Below are positions 35,090 through 48,186 of a stretch of DNA of 64,000 nt, piece by piece. The notes beneath the pieces are model-generated. The model did not search any database. It was not told the DNA's origin and saw nothing but the letters and a program-made list of their open reading frames with translations. The DNA comes from Bolinopsis microptera (lineage: Eukaryota; Ctenophora; Tentaculata; Lobata; Bolinopsidae), in NCBI RefSeq assembly GCF_026151205.1, contig NC_087079.1:2637730-2701729 (forward strand). The letters are read 5' to 3'. The translations under genes and the position numbers were made by a program. The first letter of the stretch is position 1. Each line of letters starts with the position of its first letter.

Positions 35090-35352
35090 TCGACAGAGTC
35101 CTCGGCCTCGGTTTTACCGAGGAATAGCAATTTTACCGAGGAATAGCAATTTTTCCTCGGCCTCGGCCTCAGTCAGGAGGACAATTCCTCGGTTTGTCTC
35201 GGCCTCGTTAAATTTTGAAGATTTTAAGGGTCGACCAAGTCCTCGGCCTCGGTTTTACCGAGAAAAAAGCGATTTTTCCTCGGCCTCGGTTTTATCAAAG
35301 CAAAATTTCCTCGGCCTCGGCCTCGGTCGCAAATCCTACCCTCGGTCGAACT
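35090..35352. repeat. CCTCGG-rich low-complexity block
   Basis: Many CCTCGG and CCTCGGCCTCGGTTTTACCG units, some separated by AGGAATAGCAATTTT; two larger units start with GGGTCGAC(A/C) near 35088 and 35229. Confidence 0.8.
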
Positions 35353-35363
35353 TTGATAGACAG

Positions 35364-37023
35364 GCTAGGAGAAGTGACCTGCCAGAAAAGGGACCCATTT
35401 ATAAGCTGTATTTCAACACATGATATCTTACTATTATATATAAAGCGAGACGTTATATGTATGTGGGCAATTTCGGGCAAATGGTAACCAGGATTAAAAT
35501 ATAAAATTTTTAGCAATTTATTTTTCTTTGATTATATTTTGAAGCCAACCGTTTGCACTACCAGACATAAAAGACCGTTTGTAAATATCTTAATTTTCCT
35601 TTTTCCTATCGCATTTTGAAATTGCTGCAATTATTAGCAATTTTATATGTTAAAACTGCCATTTCTTAGAGATGGATAGATCGAAAATGGAGAATATAAC
35701 TTCCTAACAAACCATATTATCTTTTTCTATTAGCTACATCAGGTAACATTTAACGATTACAAACTTTTTGATACATGATTTATACCATTTCTGATTTATG
35801 CGCTCCCAAATATTTTTATTTTTTGAGTGAATTACTTGACAGCGATTACCAAAAAGTTTTTTTCTGTGCCAAATTTCCATCCCTTTTACCTTAAAACTGC
35901 CTTGTACTTCTAACTTTTATTGCAGGACATGATCAACTAGTTTTTTGAATGGATGGGCCTTCCAGTTTGTCAGTATAGGTGTCCAGTAATTCACATTGTC
36001 AAGTAATTCACAAGTTTTGTCCTGTAATTCACATTGACTTGAAAGAATTATATAAAGCAATTTACGATTATGTAATGCAATAAGTGATGTCAATAAGTAA
36101 TAATACATTGAAACTGGTAAAAATAATGAAGTTTATATCAAATTTTGATAATTCAATTCCATTAAAATGGTAAATTTAATTGTATTAAAAATTGTTAAAA
36201 TACTTTTAAAACATGTAAAAACTGTGGTTACCTTTTTTTGTTCCAGGATATAATACCGATTACTATGCATGCTGATAGAAAGAAATTTATATCAAATTTT
36301 AATAATTTAACCCCATTAAAATGTTAATAATTGCAATAAAAAATACCAAACAGTAATTGGCCAATTAACAAATTAGTAGAAATTGAAAAATCATGAATTA
36401 TACTGATATCTCTTCATTAACTCAAAAGAACGTAAGTTACAAAGCAGGGTGCAAACAAGAACCTCTTAAAGCAGCAAAATCTGCACTGAAAAGGCACACA
36501 GTGAATTACTGGACACAGGAATGTGACTTACTTGACATGAATGATAACATGTATATAACAATTAGAGTTTACATGGATAAACTTTTCAGTAAAGTAACCA
36601 TACATACTTGCAAACAATGATTTAGTGTTTATGTACACCGCTTATTACACATTCAGTGTACACACATGGGCACAAAACGTGATGTTTCTGCAGAATTATA
36701 AATAGTGTAAATTTTGCCCTGTGAATTACTTGACATTTTCAAATGCCCATAACTCATGAACTACAACACATAAAAGGTTGTGGTCTTTTGCATCATCAAG
36801 CAAATGGTTCCACCTTGCTTTATAACACCTTTTCATGCTTGTATATTATTCAGATGGCCCTGTGGGACCATTAGAATCTACAATTTCTATGCAAATGGTG
36901 AATTACTTGACGCGAAATTGCTGCTAGGAGAAGTGACCTGCCAGAAAAGGGACCCATTTATAAGCTGTATTTCAACACATGATATCTTACTATTATATAT
37001 AAAGCGAGACGTTATATGTATGT
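35364..37023. mobile_element. 101-bp direct repeats around an element with motif GTGAATTACTTGAC
   Basis: 35364-35464 and 36923-37023 are the same 101 bases (GCTAGGAGAAGTGACCTGCC to TTATATGTATGT). Between them the motif GTGAATTACTTGACA or its complement occurs near 35826, 35985, 36002, 36028, 36500, 36720 and 36898. Weak inverted ends (GGCAATTTCG / CGAAATTGC). No coding potential. Very short terminal direct repeats or a duplication during insertion are both possible. Confidence 0.6.
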
Positions 37024-37309
37024 ATATATCCAAACCATTTTACTGACACCACGGCATCAACTTTGACACAAATTTCTGCAAAAAACCGTTAATGATATAC
37101 AACTTAAACTTTTTTGACTGGTTCAAATGCTTTAATGGCCTTCGAATCAGCATGAAAAAAAATTAAAAATTGGCCAAAAAACAAGAATTTTGGTGCCCAA
37201 AATTTCCAAAATGCGAATTTAATAGGTAATACTTATTTTGACACCACTATAGGGTTAAGGGTTCCTGCTAGTTATTATAAACTAAAACTGTGGACAATTT
37301 TTCAAAATT

Positions 37310-39054
37310 TTGGGGAAAGGAAAAAGGAACAGTATATCAAGGTTTTACTGTTACATGTAGTGTATAACCTTGATTTACAGTAAAATATCGGTTTACTGTA
37401 CGGGTATCGGCCTTACAAAATGACAGGCCTCACAAAATGACAGCCTACATAGACCATGCTGTAGCTTAGGTTCCCTATACATTGAATACCCTATTCCTTT
37501 TACTGTATGAAAGAAAAAGCATTAATTAACACTTCCCAAGGAATGATAATGACATAGAATCTATATTTCTTACATAAATATGGACGTTTTTGCTGTTCAG
37601 TCATTGCCCCGCCTAACTGTTACCCAGAATAGAGACCAAAGTTTTGAATTTAACCCCAGAAAACCAGGTACTACCATGACTTATGTCAATCAAAGACTAC
37701 TCTGGTCAAATAAAAAAACTGATTTAGTGACTTTGGTAGAAGAAATGACAAAAAAATGACCTAGCCTCACAAAATGACAGTGTTATGCCACACAAAATGA
37801 CAGTTTTATTTTATGATACAAAGATGGCATATTTATATTGGATGCCCCTTGCCTAATTATTGGTATTCTTAAACCCAGTAAGCTCATGATGAGCCTAAAT
37901 GTGTTTGTTTGATCATCAATTTTGATCAAAATGCCTCACAAAATGACACCGAAAAGCCTTACAAAATGACAATGTTTCAGATTGAATTATTTTCATCATC
38001 TAAAATGGATCAGAGACAGTCAATACAAGAAGGAGTTAAAAATAATCATAATCTGACAGTTAACAATCAAGTAGCATTAAAAAAGTGCAGTTCTGATATC
38101 AAAACTTTGATTTCAAACTCTTTGATTTCAAACTCTGATTTCAAAACTCAACGAAATAAAGCTTCTATTTTGTGAAAGCAGAGAGTAATAACAACTCCTA
38201 AAACATGTCAAACGTTAACTAAACACTGAAAAGTGATCTATCCAGTCATAGAAAATATCAAATATAACCAAATACTGTGTTCAAGTATGAAAACAAAAAA
38301 TGATTTTTACGCCTCACAAAATGACGTTTTTTAAATTTTTTCAAAGTATAAAAAATGTTCCTTTTTAAATATATTTTGGTAAAAACAGAACTGGTATAAT
38401 ATAAACAACATATATATCTAACAGTAAGACACGTGAAGAATAATGAAATTTTTTCCCAAATCGGATTTGAAGTGATGCCGTTTTGGGTTGTCATTTTGTA
38501 AGGCACTATCTCACGCGAAATTGCCCAACTTTTTTTAATCATCCTTTTTCCTGTAAAAGCTATTCTAATCTTCAATCTATTATATTTATCTAACTGTCCT
38601 AGGTGAAATCAAATTTCTATAGGCTGCTGTTAAAAAATGACAGCCGTGACGAAATTGTCATTTTGTAAGGCATGTTTTTTTGGAAGATTTCAAAGATGAC
38701 AATTTTTATCGCAAAATTTACGGTTTTTCAATCAAATCAACCCCCGGGAAGAAAAATATACCTGTTGAACTACCTATCTGGATAATAAAACATGAACAAA
38801 ACTCATTTTTGTGCATTTCAGAGCCATCTCCTTTTTCGTGTCATTTTGTAAGGCCGATACCCGTAAGACCTTAATTTACTGTAAAACTTTAATTTACTGT
38901 TAAAACTTTATCTACTGCACCCGATTTACTGCAAACCCTGATATAGCACCATTTCCTTTCACCTAATCAGGCTTTTAACATACATAATGTAAACAATTGA
39001 AACCCTGATTTTGCCATAAACTCTGATTTACTGTAGCTGTTTCCTTTTCCCAAA
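37310..39054. mobile_element. Outer TIR element with own motif GATTTACTGTAAA
   Basis: Ends TTTTGGGGAAAGGAAAAAGG and CTGTTTCCTTTTCCCAAA are imperfect inverted repeats. TTTACTGTAAA-type motifs occur on both sides (37345, 37373, 37391, 38873, 38889, 38927, 39028 and others), but not in the 1.46 kb between, which is a second inserted element (37401-38863). Confidence 0.6.
37401..38863. mobile_element. Inner TIR element with own motif CTCACAAAATGACA, TA-flanked
   Basis: Perfect inverted ends CGGGTATCGGCCTTACAAAA and complement (with TGACA inward, 25 bp) flanked by TA, as in Tc1/mariner-type insertions. The motif CC(T/C)CACAAAATGACA or CCTTACAAAATGACA recurs about ten times in both orientations (37427, 37755, 37787, 37933, 37954, 38311, 38490, 38655). 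No coding potential. Confidence 0.85.
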
Positions 39055-39430
39055 CTCCGTGGTAAATCAGTGTTTTACTATATTATGTATTGTGATGTAT
39101 CAACACTATACCTGGTGTCTTATTAGATTGTAAATTTTGGTTTATGTTAAGCATGCTCTCCCATGTTATGATTAATTATCATATTATGTTGAAGTCATAT
39201 CCGGTTTGCCCTATTAGATGCCACTTTAAACTTGCATAATGAACTTGTGTTTAAGATTATAGAGGCAAAATATTTTCAGTGTAGGAAATTCAAAACACTT
39301 AGTGTTGTTGCAGCTTTAAAATATGTACAACACACTAAAAACACTAAGTGGGACATTAGTCACGATATTGTAGTCTTCCATCTCAGGATGTAGTAACTTA
39401 CACACTAGTTGGAAACTAAAGACCACTCTG

Positions 39431-42400
39431 ATGTTTTCGTTGGGAGCTGATGAAGATGACCTGGATTTTACTCCTAGCAATGGGTCTGGTTTAATGAGCT
39501 TATTTGGGAGGACTTCAAGCACTGGCAGCAGTAAAAGTGACAGTCTCAAGTTCAGTGCTCCCAAACAACCGAAACCAGAACCCAAATCCGATGGAGCTGG
39601 CAGCGGTTAGTATGATAACTACAGTTAAAATGTTTTAATACAATAATAACTCTACCTGAAATCTTACTCTCACTGAACGAAAGTTGCTGACTTGAACTTG
39701 CATATATTGATTAGATTTATAGTTTTATACTTTTTCCTAACAGGATATATTTTCAGGAGTCCTATTTGCTAGTGTCTGTCAAACATATCTCTACCAAGAT
39801 AACAGCTACAATCCTAAGGGGAAGCTTGGAGTAGCTCTAACGGGTTCCAAAAGTGTCATTATATACGGCCAGAAACAAAGAGTTGTCTCCAACTGCAAAC
39901 TGTCTCCAGACACATTGTTCACTATAACTGCTGCTAACTTTCTCACCTACTATGACGACGCCCAACAATGCTGGGCTGTCATGTTCACCAATGAGAATGA
40001 TCTGGAAACGTTTCTCCAGAAAGTTTCCGTTGTGAAGTTTGGATTGGGTAAAAAACTATCAAAACAGCAAGTTAACTTTGTAAAAGATAAAAGCAAATCA
40101 GTGGGTACCACAGATAATGTCACGGTAGGGTATGTTGGACACCTCATTGAAAACGATCAACTTGGCACACAGTTTGACACCAATGAGTCCTTTCTTGTGA
40201 AGTTATCAGCACCAACAGTAATTAAGGGCTGGGTTGAGGCCTTACCGCAGTGTACAGAGGGAGGTGTATACTGGGTGTGTATTCCTGCTTCACTCGCTTA
40301 TGGAGACAAAGGTGTGCCTAACCGCATCCCCCCAAATAGCGATCTTTCCTTCAGAATCACAGTAAAGGAAATCACACCGATCACTGTAGCAACTGCTCCT
40401 AAATCGCCCATCTCCACCTCCCAAAATATGAACGATTTCACTGATAGTTCTTCTGTGGACAGTCTTCCCACACCCAAGAAGAGTGCTGTCAATGGAACGC
40501 AGAAGAACGAGATCTTATCCCGAATGGCTAGAATGGGTGCCCAGCCTGCTATGCCCACTGCTGCCAGAGTAACTTCTAGCCCTGACCAAGATCAGCCAGA
40601 TCACACTGATGAACTTAGGTCTCGAACGTCGTCAGTTAAATCAAACAGATCAAAAAGAAAGTCCCGATCATCAAGTTGCGTTGTTGGAGAAGAGAAACCC
40701 CCTTTAATCCCAGCCAAACCAGGGCCTCTGGTACCCCACTATACCCACGCAGGGTATCCTTCTTCTGCCTTTCCTGCTTTTTCAGCAGTCTCACCACATG
40801 TTATGGCAGCTCCTGAGATTAAAGAAAACCTGGACATTAGTAAGAATACGGATAAAAGTGTTTCTGCTATTGAGGCTTCGCTAAAAGGGGTAGAAGCAAA
40901 GCTAAACATGCTTTCAGAGCAAGCTATATTCTTTAACAGCACTGTAGCAAGTTGCCCTACTGTTGACACACAGCTCCTGATGTACAACTTGCAACGAATC
41001 GTTTCAGAAAATGACAGTTTGAAAACAGATGTGAAGAAGAAAACAGTAACTTTGGAAGAGCGTTCAGGAAAATAACCGAGTTGCTGAATAAGAATCAAGA
41101 GCTTTTGAACCTGAAGAATGAGGCCCTGGAAATGTCACAAAACAATTTTATGGCTACCTCGACAAATTCTTCTAATGAAATTCAGCGGTTGGAACAGGAA
41201 AATGAACAACTGAACAGCGAGTTGAAAGTTTTCAAATCTTCAAGCAATAATCGCCAATTTGAGATAGATGCAAAACATGACCAAATAAACGCTTTAAAAT
41301 CTCAAATTGAGACCATGTATACAGAGAATAACAAAATGCAAGCCAGCATGTATGAGACAAGAAACGAATTGTCGGCCCTTAGATTAACATCTTCTGATAG
41401 TGGTGGGCAGGAAGCGATCCTTCAGAAGGAAATAGCAAAACTCAAAGAACGAGTCCAGTCTTCTTTAGTTGAAAAACTTGAAATTTCCCAGCAGTTGGAT
41501 GACCAGCTTTTTAGTGAAAAGCAGATGAAAATGAAATTTGAAAAGAAAATTCGACAGCTCCAAAGTCTTCTCGAAGATAGCCAATCTGAAAATGGTAACG
41601 AAAGTTTGGTCCAGGAAAATCGTCAACTCAACGAAGATCTTCAAAGAATAACCAACAAACTATCGGCAGAAAAGGTTACAACGGCTAGTCTTGAAAAGCA
41701 GCTGAAAGAGGAAAAAGCCACCAGCTCGAAAAGGTTAACAGAAGAAAGTGATAGATTATCAAGTAGGGAGGAGGAGTTCAGAGAAACTGTCAGTGCACTC
41801 AACAGAGAGATGGAAGATTTGAGTAAGGAACTTCGTGATAGGGACGATCAGATTAAATCCATGGCACTGGAGCTTGAAGACAGAGGCACCAAGTCCGATA
41901 AACCACTTTCTCAAGCCAATAATAACTTAAAAGAGATGATCAATGTGAAAGTGAAAGGGATTCTGAACGTCGTTTTCAGACAGTTCAAAGAGAAAGTTGA
42001 TTTGGAAGGTTCGTATGATGGTCGCGATGTTCTTTCTCTTATCATGAATGTTCTAAAAGAGGCTACTCTGTCTTTATTAGCTGACAGTTCTGATGAGGAA
42101 TCTGAATCCGATGAAGAAGATACTGATAATGATGATCCTGATGAAGATGATGATCCTGATGAAGGTGGCGATCCTAATGATGGTGCTGATGATTCACCTC
42201 TTGCTGAGGAAACAGCTCAGATGCAGACTATTAATTCTACCGAATTTGAGATCCCTGAGGCGATTGGCTCTGTATTTCCACATGAACAGCCTAATGCATC
42301 AACTGCCAATAATGATACGTTTTACTCTGCCTTGGATCAAACAGCAACTACAGAGGAAGGTGAATCTTCCAACAGATCTATTGAAGCAGCTCCTCAAGAC

Positions 42401-43554
42401 GAACATCCTGCTGATAATGCTGATAATGCTGAAAATCCAGTTCAGAACGATTTAGATCCCTCTCAAGTGCACCAGCGCCAGGGTCTGAACACTGAGGAGT
42501 TTGAAGCGCGGGAGGAGGAGGATTTGTGGATGGCAGCGCCGCCAAGCGAACCACCACACAGTCCAGCACCAGCCACTTTCGAACCCAATTTTCAGCATAA
42601 TACAGTCAGTGTGGAAGATATCACTCATCTGTCAACCGAGGTTTGTTTCTTTGTAATTCCTGAGCTTAATCAAGTTATACTTAATAAATAATCATTGGAA
42701 TTCAATACATTTAAATCATTAATCGCCTAATGAATTAGGGTTAACTCCTGAAGGATTAAAATGTCAAGTCATTATCTTTTTTAATTAGCTGGTAAGGATT
42801 AATTCTACTGACTGTTTGACTGGGGATGTGATCTGTTAGCCAATAAATAGTCTAGATACTATATCTTTTTGATGGCTTCACATCTCTGATCACCCTAGTG
42901 TAATCGAATGTCAATTATAATTACAGCTTGGCTTCAGACACATGTATTGACCGGCGTCAACAAATCGACCAGGGTCACAATAAGGCCAGGTTCTGCGTGT
43001 ATATTGTACAACATACAGCCATGCGTCTCCCTTCTGCCTCTTTGTTTTTCTGTAAATTACAGCTCATTGTTGCTGTAATGTGAAGACATTAGGAGTGCAC
43101 ACGTGGATAGCACGTGGTTAATGGCTGCCACGTTACACTGGGACCAAGTGGACGATTAGAGAGTTCTGTTTACTAAGGATGGGGTCGACAACAATTGGCT
43201 TTGTGTTCTGTGTGGGGCCCAGGACTTGGCGCTGGGCCTATGACCTTAGGGAATTGTTACAATGGAGATGTGTAGCAAAATTGTAAAATCTCACAAACCT
43301 AAGTTTAGTATTGTTAAACTTAAAGTATGCAAAATCACATTGCAGGATTTCTATCATGCAAGGGCAGTTAATTTACAAAAGTTAACAGTAAACAGAAAAA
43401 GTGAAAGTGAAACTCTCAGGTATTCGGAGCTCGTCCAGAACAAATGACGACGAGTCCCTCGAACACGCGAAGAGAAGGAGCTAGTACCACACGACGGGCG
43501 GACGGACCGCCTCCCCTTTTTAGCGACAGTGAGGATGATTTACTAGACATATAG
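39431..43554 (+). CDS. FKBP15: FKBP15 (WAFL) orthologue, with one frame break
   Basis: Endosome/actin-associated scaffold with an FKBP-type domain. Exons 39431-39605, 39757-42640 and 43420-43554; intron phases (1, 0) agree. Start MFSLGADEDDLDFTPS matches the acidic FKBP15 N-terminus. A WH1-like segment (about 60-165) precedes the FKBP domain (about 170-266: TVGYVGHL, TVIKGWVEALPQ, IPASLAYGDKG). A long coiled coil follows (about 470-790), then the conserved helix VKGILNVVFRQFKEK with SYDGRDVLSLIMNVLKEAT, an acidic Asp/Pro region, and a last exon ending PPPLFSDSEDDLLDI, the expected C-terminal acidic motif. About 1064 residues. At 41069-41072 a run of four A puts the frame out by one; with one more A the frame continues KITELLNKNQELL. 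Because both sides are well preserved, a sequencing or allelic error is likelier than a pseudogene. Confidence 0.9.
42641..43419 (+). other. Last intron of FKBP15
   Basis: GT at 42641 (ACCGAG|GTTTGT), AG at 43418-43419 (AACTCTCAG). Holds no other gene. Confidence 0.7.
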
Positions 43555-43593
43555 AAGTGAACAATCAGACCTCATTTTCTATAACTGAATCCG

Positions 43594-43599
43594 AATAAA
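43594..43599 (+). terminator. Polyadenylation signal of FKBP15
   Basis: AATAAA 40 bases after the stop codon. Confidence 0.7.
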
Positions 43600-45438
43600 A
43601 GACACGTTGGTGTTGTATTGAGTGTTTGATTGATGATTTTGAATTTGCGAGCTGATGTTGGTTGAAGGTCTGAGATAATGTCTTGTGAAGTAATGATTGA
43701 TGGCCAGATTTTTATCGATTTTTACGTATTTTATGTGTGATTAAATTTAATTTTATACTGTTTTGTACCTGATTTTGTCACAGTTTAAAGACAACATGCC
43801 AACAAAAGTCATGTTGTGCAAGATTTGTCCGTTTATGAATTTCGGTGTCATGTTAGGTATATATAGATAGATTAGGATTATACAATGATTTCGATGAAAA
43901 TTAACATTAATTGACGTTTATGTTTGAATATCCATTTCTTTGAATTCTCATGAGTGTTGTTTACAGTTTATCTAGGATTTTTGTGAGACATTTCAAAGTT
44001 ATCGTGTGTGAATATAATTGATGTTATGGAAATTGTTCTATTATGTTCTGTCGAAGGAACGACCTTAAATGAATATATGTAACGTACTTAGTGACACTCT
44101 CCAAAGCAAAAGTAACACATAGAGAGCAAAGAAATTAGGTCCCTAAATTCTACCCTAACCTTAATCCTGGTGTCGGATATGCATATAAATGTATGTATCT
44201 ATATACATATGAATGTATGTATCTTTTATAGTAAAAACTAAAAGCAAGTAATTCACAATCTTTAATTTCACGGAAGTTAAATCAATTTTCCCGAAAATTA
44301 GGGTCTACTTAAAATGTTCAACGGAAGGCGCATCGTCGGCTTATTATAAAACGGTGCGCGCACGTGCCGTCACATTGCATGATTAAATGTTTTATTCCGA
44401 TCAGCTGAGAGCATGTTTCCACCATTTACGTTCCAAACTTACCATAAAAAAGGAACATAAGGAATGTTCCTACTTTGTTCTAGAATCAGTAAATTCTCTC
44501 CAGACAATGGGAAAAAACGGTTTATATAATTTCCCTGCATAACTGGGTCTTATTTTTAAAATAGGCTACCAGATTACGGTCCTACTTCAAAATATGGCCC
44601 TTTACTTCTACAATCGAGGTCCATTTGACTCCTAATTTGTAGTGTTTTAATAAAACGCTTATTTTTCGGTATAATTTTAAATGTAGCTCGTTTGATCCTC
44701 ATACCTCAGTTTAAGTATCGTGCGGATACCTATTGGAGAGCTACTGCAGTTAGGTCGCATAATTTTCAAAGATTTTACTATCCTTCACGGTGAAATATTT
44801 ACGTACCGTGCTCAAATGAAACAGTAAAACAATCAAATTTGCTGGTTAAAATATTCTCAAGGACCTCAACACGTTGAAGTGACGTCACGAATAATACACA
44901 ATTTCGGAGTACCTCCAAATATACTTCCTAAAACTATTGGTAAACACGTTGCATGTTCATCTTCTTTCACGAGCTGACATTACCAGCCATTCATATGTAT
45001 ATATACAAAATTTTAATCTACTATTAAATAATCTAGATTAATATTAAGAGTTCATTTTGGTGATTATGATGTCAAATCAATTTCAAGTGCAGGTTCGTTC
45101 ATAATCTAGTTACATTAAATCGTCATCGGAAAAATCAATTGTCAGAACATACATATAATTTAGAACAATCGAAATTTTTAATACATAACAAATATGAACA
45201 ACCACAATATGCAAGTAAATCAATAAATTTAAATAAACGCATCAAAGTGATAATATATTTGTCCATGAGTCGTATCTGCTCTAAGTCTAATCGTGACTAA
45301 ATTCACAATTCAGGCCGCTGTTAATTCATCATTCTGGGCAAATCCTCCGTCAATAAAAGATCCAATGACCTATGTGAACTGTGAGTCATTATTTGGTTGA
45401 AATTGTAGCTGAGATGGTCTCCTCCGCAGTGATTAGTG
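43600..45438. other. Intergenic between FKBP15 and the Rab-like gene
   Basis: Convergent 3' ends on either side. AT-rich; no exon or clear repeat found. Confidence 0.5.
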
Positions 45439-47461
45439 TCACAGAATGACGCAGCAGGAGGCCTCTGAGTACTCTTTCGTGGGGGGACGTGTCACTGGGA
45501 AGGAACTGTCGGCCTGCCTCGTGTTCACTGCTCTCCGTTCCACTAGTTTACTGTGGGTAATAGACAAATTAGAAATAGTCATATACAATGAAGTAATCCG
45601 GTCAGAGGCCGGATTGAGCTTGACGAATTTACAAAAATAAACCAACGGTAAAATTATAATTTGTCATAAAACTGCTGTGGTGGTGAGATTGGATATTGGA
45701 AATTACGTGTTAATATATAATCTCACTTTACCTGACTAAATCATATCCTAGTTGGTTGATGTTCCGTCCATCTTTAGCACTCACTTCAACGAAATCGGCC
45801 TCGTAAAACTGGGGATAATCCAACGTTACGGGTCCTTCACATATTACGTAATCACTTTTTGGACAACTTTTAACCCCCCCCCCCTCCGTAATCAGTTTCA
45901 CACATAGCTGTTGTATCAAAATTACACTAGCGTAATCATTTCGAAGCCCCCCTCCTCCCTTTATCAAACATCTTTATCCTCCGTAATCACAAACCCATTG
46001 CACATATTATGTATTACATAGCATAAACATTTCCAAACCTCGCCCTCTAGGTCGCTTACATAACAAGTGCCGAATGACACACTGAAGTGTGAACTTCGTA
46101 CATAATATGTAATATAGAAAGCTTTCTTGAGAAACACAATGACAGATGAAGGTACTTACATTTGCGAGCTCAGTAGCCATTTCTCTAGACACACACCGCA
46201 AGTGTTCGAGGTCTAATTTGTTGCCTATGATTGTCATTGGGGCTGAGAGTTGGCCGGACTCCTGGGGAGTGATAGGTAATATAGATAGGGAGGGTTGAAT
46301 TTTGAAAGCTTGTTGCAATGAAAGTTATGGATATGATTTTTTTCATTATAATAGAAGTTTTAAGGTTGAACTATATTGACTAACATTGGCAAAGTATAGT
46401 GTGCAATACCTGAATGCAGGTGACCCAGTTTTGAAGGTTGAGAAAGGATTCTTCGTGAGTAATGTCATAAACTAGGATTATACCGTCCACCTGGACAGGT
46501 TTTACGTTAGCTAATTAAATAATCAATTACACCTTCTAAATATGAATAACTTAATATATGAATAACTTAAATTCCAAAGCTAGTCTGATTTTTAGGATTC
46601 AAATATATTGCTACTCAAAAATATATCCATTATTAATTAACGAACCTTTCTAAAGTAGCTTTGCGTTATTGATCTGAATCGCTCCTGCCCGGCCGTGTCC
46701 CATATTTGAATGTTCTCTTCTGTTCCGTTAACTGATATCACTTTCGTCTTAAAATCTAAACCTGCCAAGTATTACAACCATTAGTTACTGATTGTGTAGA
46801 AAATGTAAAAAAAAAGTGACCGTTTTATTTGACCGGATGGAACACTGAAACAGATTATCATTCACGTTATTACTACTTACCAAAACTAGGGTTCATCTTC
46901 TCGTTGAAGGCATCATCACAGAGTCTGAGCATGAAACTACTTTTGCCCACCCCGCTGTCTCCCACCAGGATTACTTTATGAGGTCCAAGTTGAGGCGTCT
47001 CCTGAAATGGTGAAAGTGAACATCTCTGCATGAAAATTGTAGATCTTTTACATTGAAAAGTGGGATTGAAAAACAGACAATTCAAGGCACATGATATTTA
47101 TACATGTAGGACGTATTTCAGTCAGACAATTTCACACACTTGCACCAAGAACTATTTACAGTTTCTTTTCAGAGATTTATCTGTAACTATCTAAATGTCT
47201 AAAGAAAAAACTGTTGACCTCAGCTAGGTCTACAGCTAGGTCTACTTCAGTGCTGTTTCACGTGTTATTAAGCTAGGTTACAAATAAAAATTCAAAATAA
47301 AAGCGGCGCACTTCAGGAGTTCAGGGTTGTGATGAGTTTATAACAGTAGTATTACTTGCAGAACATCTTACAAAACCACAGAATAAAGAGAAATTAATTA
47401 AAATGGCTGTCCATATTACAATTACCTTAACATCGGGCTTGTTGGGAGCCTCAGGTCCCAT
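45439..47461 (-). CDS. Rab-like small GTPase, RASEF/Rab44 type, CAAX-ended
   Basis: Seven exons on the minus strand: 47461-47426, 47001-46881, 46761-46646, 46490-46410, 46261-46160, 45808-45732, 45550-45439; all GT-AG, total 645 bases (214 residues). GTP-binding motifs in order: P-loop [22 protein letters not shown] (switch II), NKLD, and SAK. SFMLRLC, SYFRK and the phrase [15 protein letters not shown] resemble the GTPase part of RASEF/Rab45, Rab44 and CRACR2A. The C-terminus ASCCVIL is a prenylation box (CVIL, geranylgeranyl expected). The seen start [12 protein letters not shown] gives a GTPase without EF-hands or coiled coil; a longer isoform from upstream exons is possible. Role inferred: membrane-traffic switch. 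Confidence 0.9.
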
Positions 47462-48186
47462 AACAACGGTTACCAAGCAACAGTATTGAAAATCACATGG
47501 CCAGGTTAAATATCGACCAGTCTGTACGACCAAAACTACAAATTACTTGAAATTAGGAAAAATCTTGTACGAAATGAAAACTTGATAAGATTCGAAATAA
47601 ATGTTATGCGAGTATATTAAAGAAAATGAATCGGAAGAATAATAGAACGCTGTATTTATTATTTAAGTAAAATGCTAATTACTATATAAGTCGACTATCT
47701 GCTAGTAATGATGGACTCGTAGAAAACTATACGAGCCACAAGGTTACATACAATGTAGCCTAAGGATTGTAAAGGTTGTAAGGTTGTTTAGATTGTAGTG
47801 TTCAATTGGGAGCATTGTTTAATTACTTAAGTACAGTATCGTCAAATCATGAAAATTGTTTGCGTCTTTATGTACCGCGGATGGGAGCACTTTAATAAAT
47901 CATATGCATTGTAATGATGAAGTTTGGTGAATGATGAAATTGGATCACTAAATTAATGTGTCTCATTCAATTTAACACCCTACCCACACGATTTGAAAAA
48001 TTGAGATGAGGTGATGTGACCCTTACTGTCACCAAGATGTAGCCAATTTCGTTCAACGTTGAGATCGTTCACAATTAACGAATGCAACATTTTAGCTGTT
48101 TAAGACCCCCGTCACTGCGAGTCCATCATAAACAGCCTAACACGTATTAACCAACTTCAGTAGAAGTTGCCTATATCACTGTAGCT
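47462..48186. other. Intergenic, nothing recognised
   Basis: AT-rich upstream region of the Rab-like gene and downstream region of the 48187-48762 gene. No exon supported. Confidence 0.5.

Noticed and set aside
45439-45645. Whole 68-residue frame as a separate small protein
   Set aside because: Only the part from 45550 downward is exon (the CAAX-ended last exon of the GTPase); the rest is intron.
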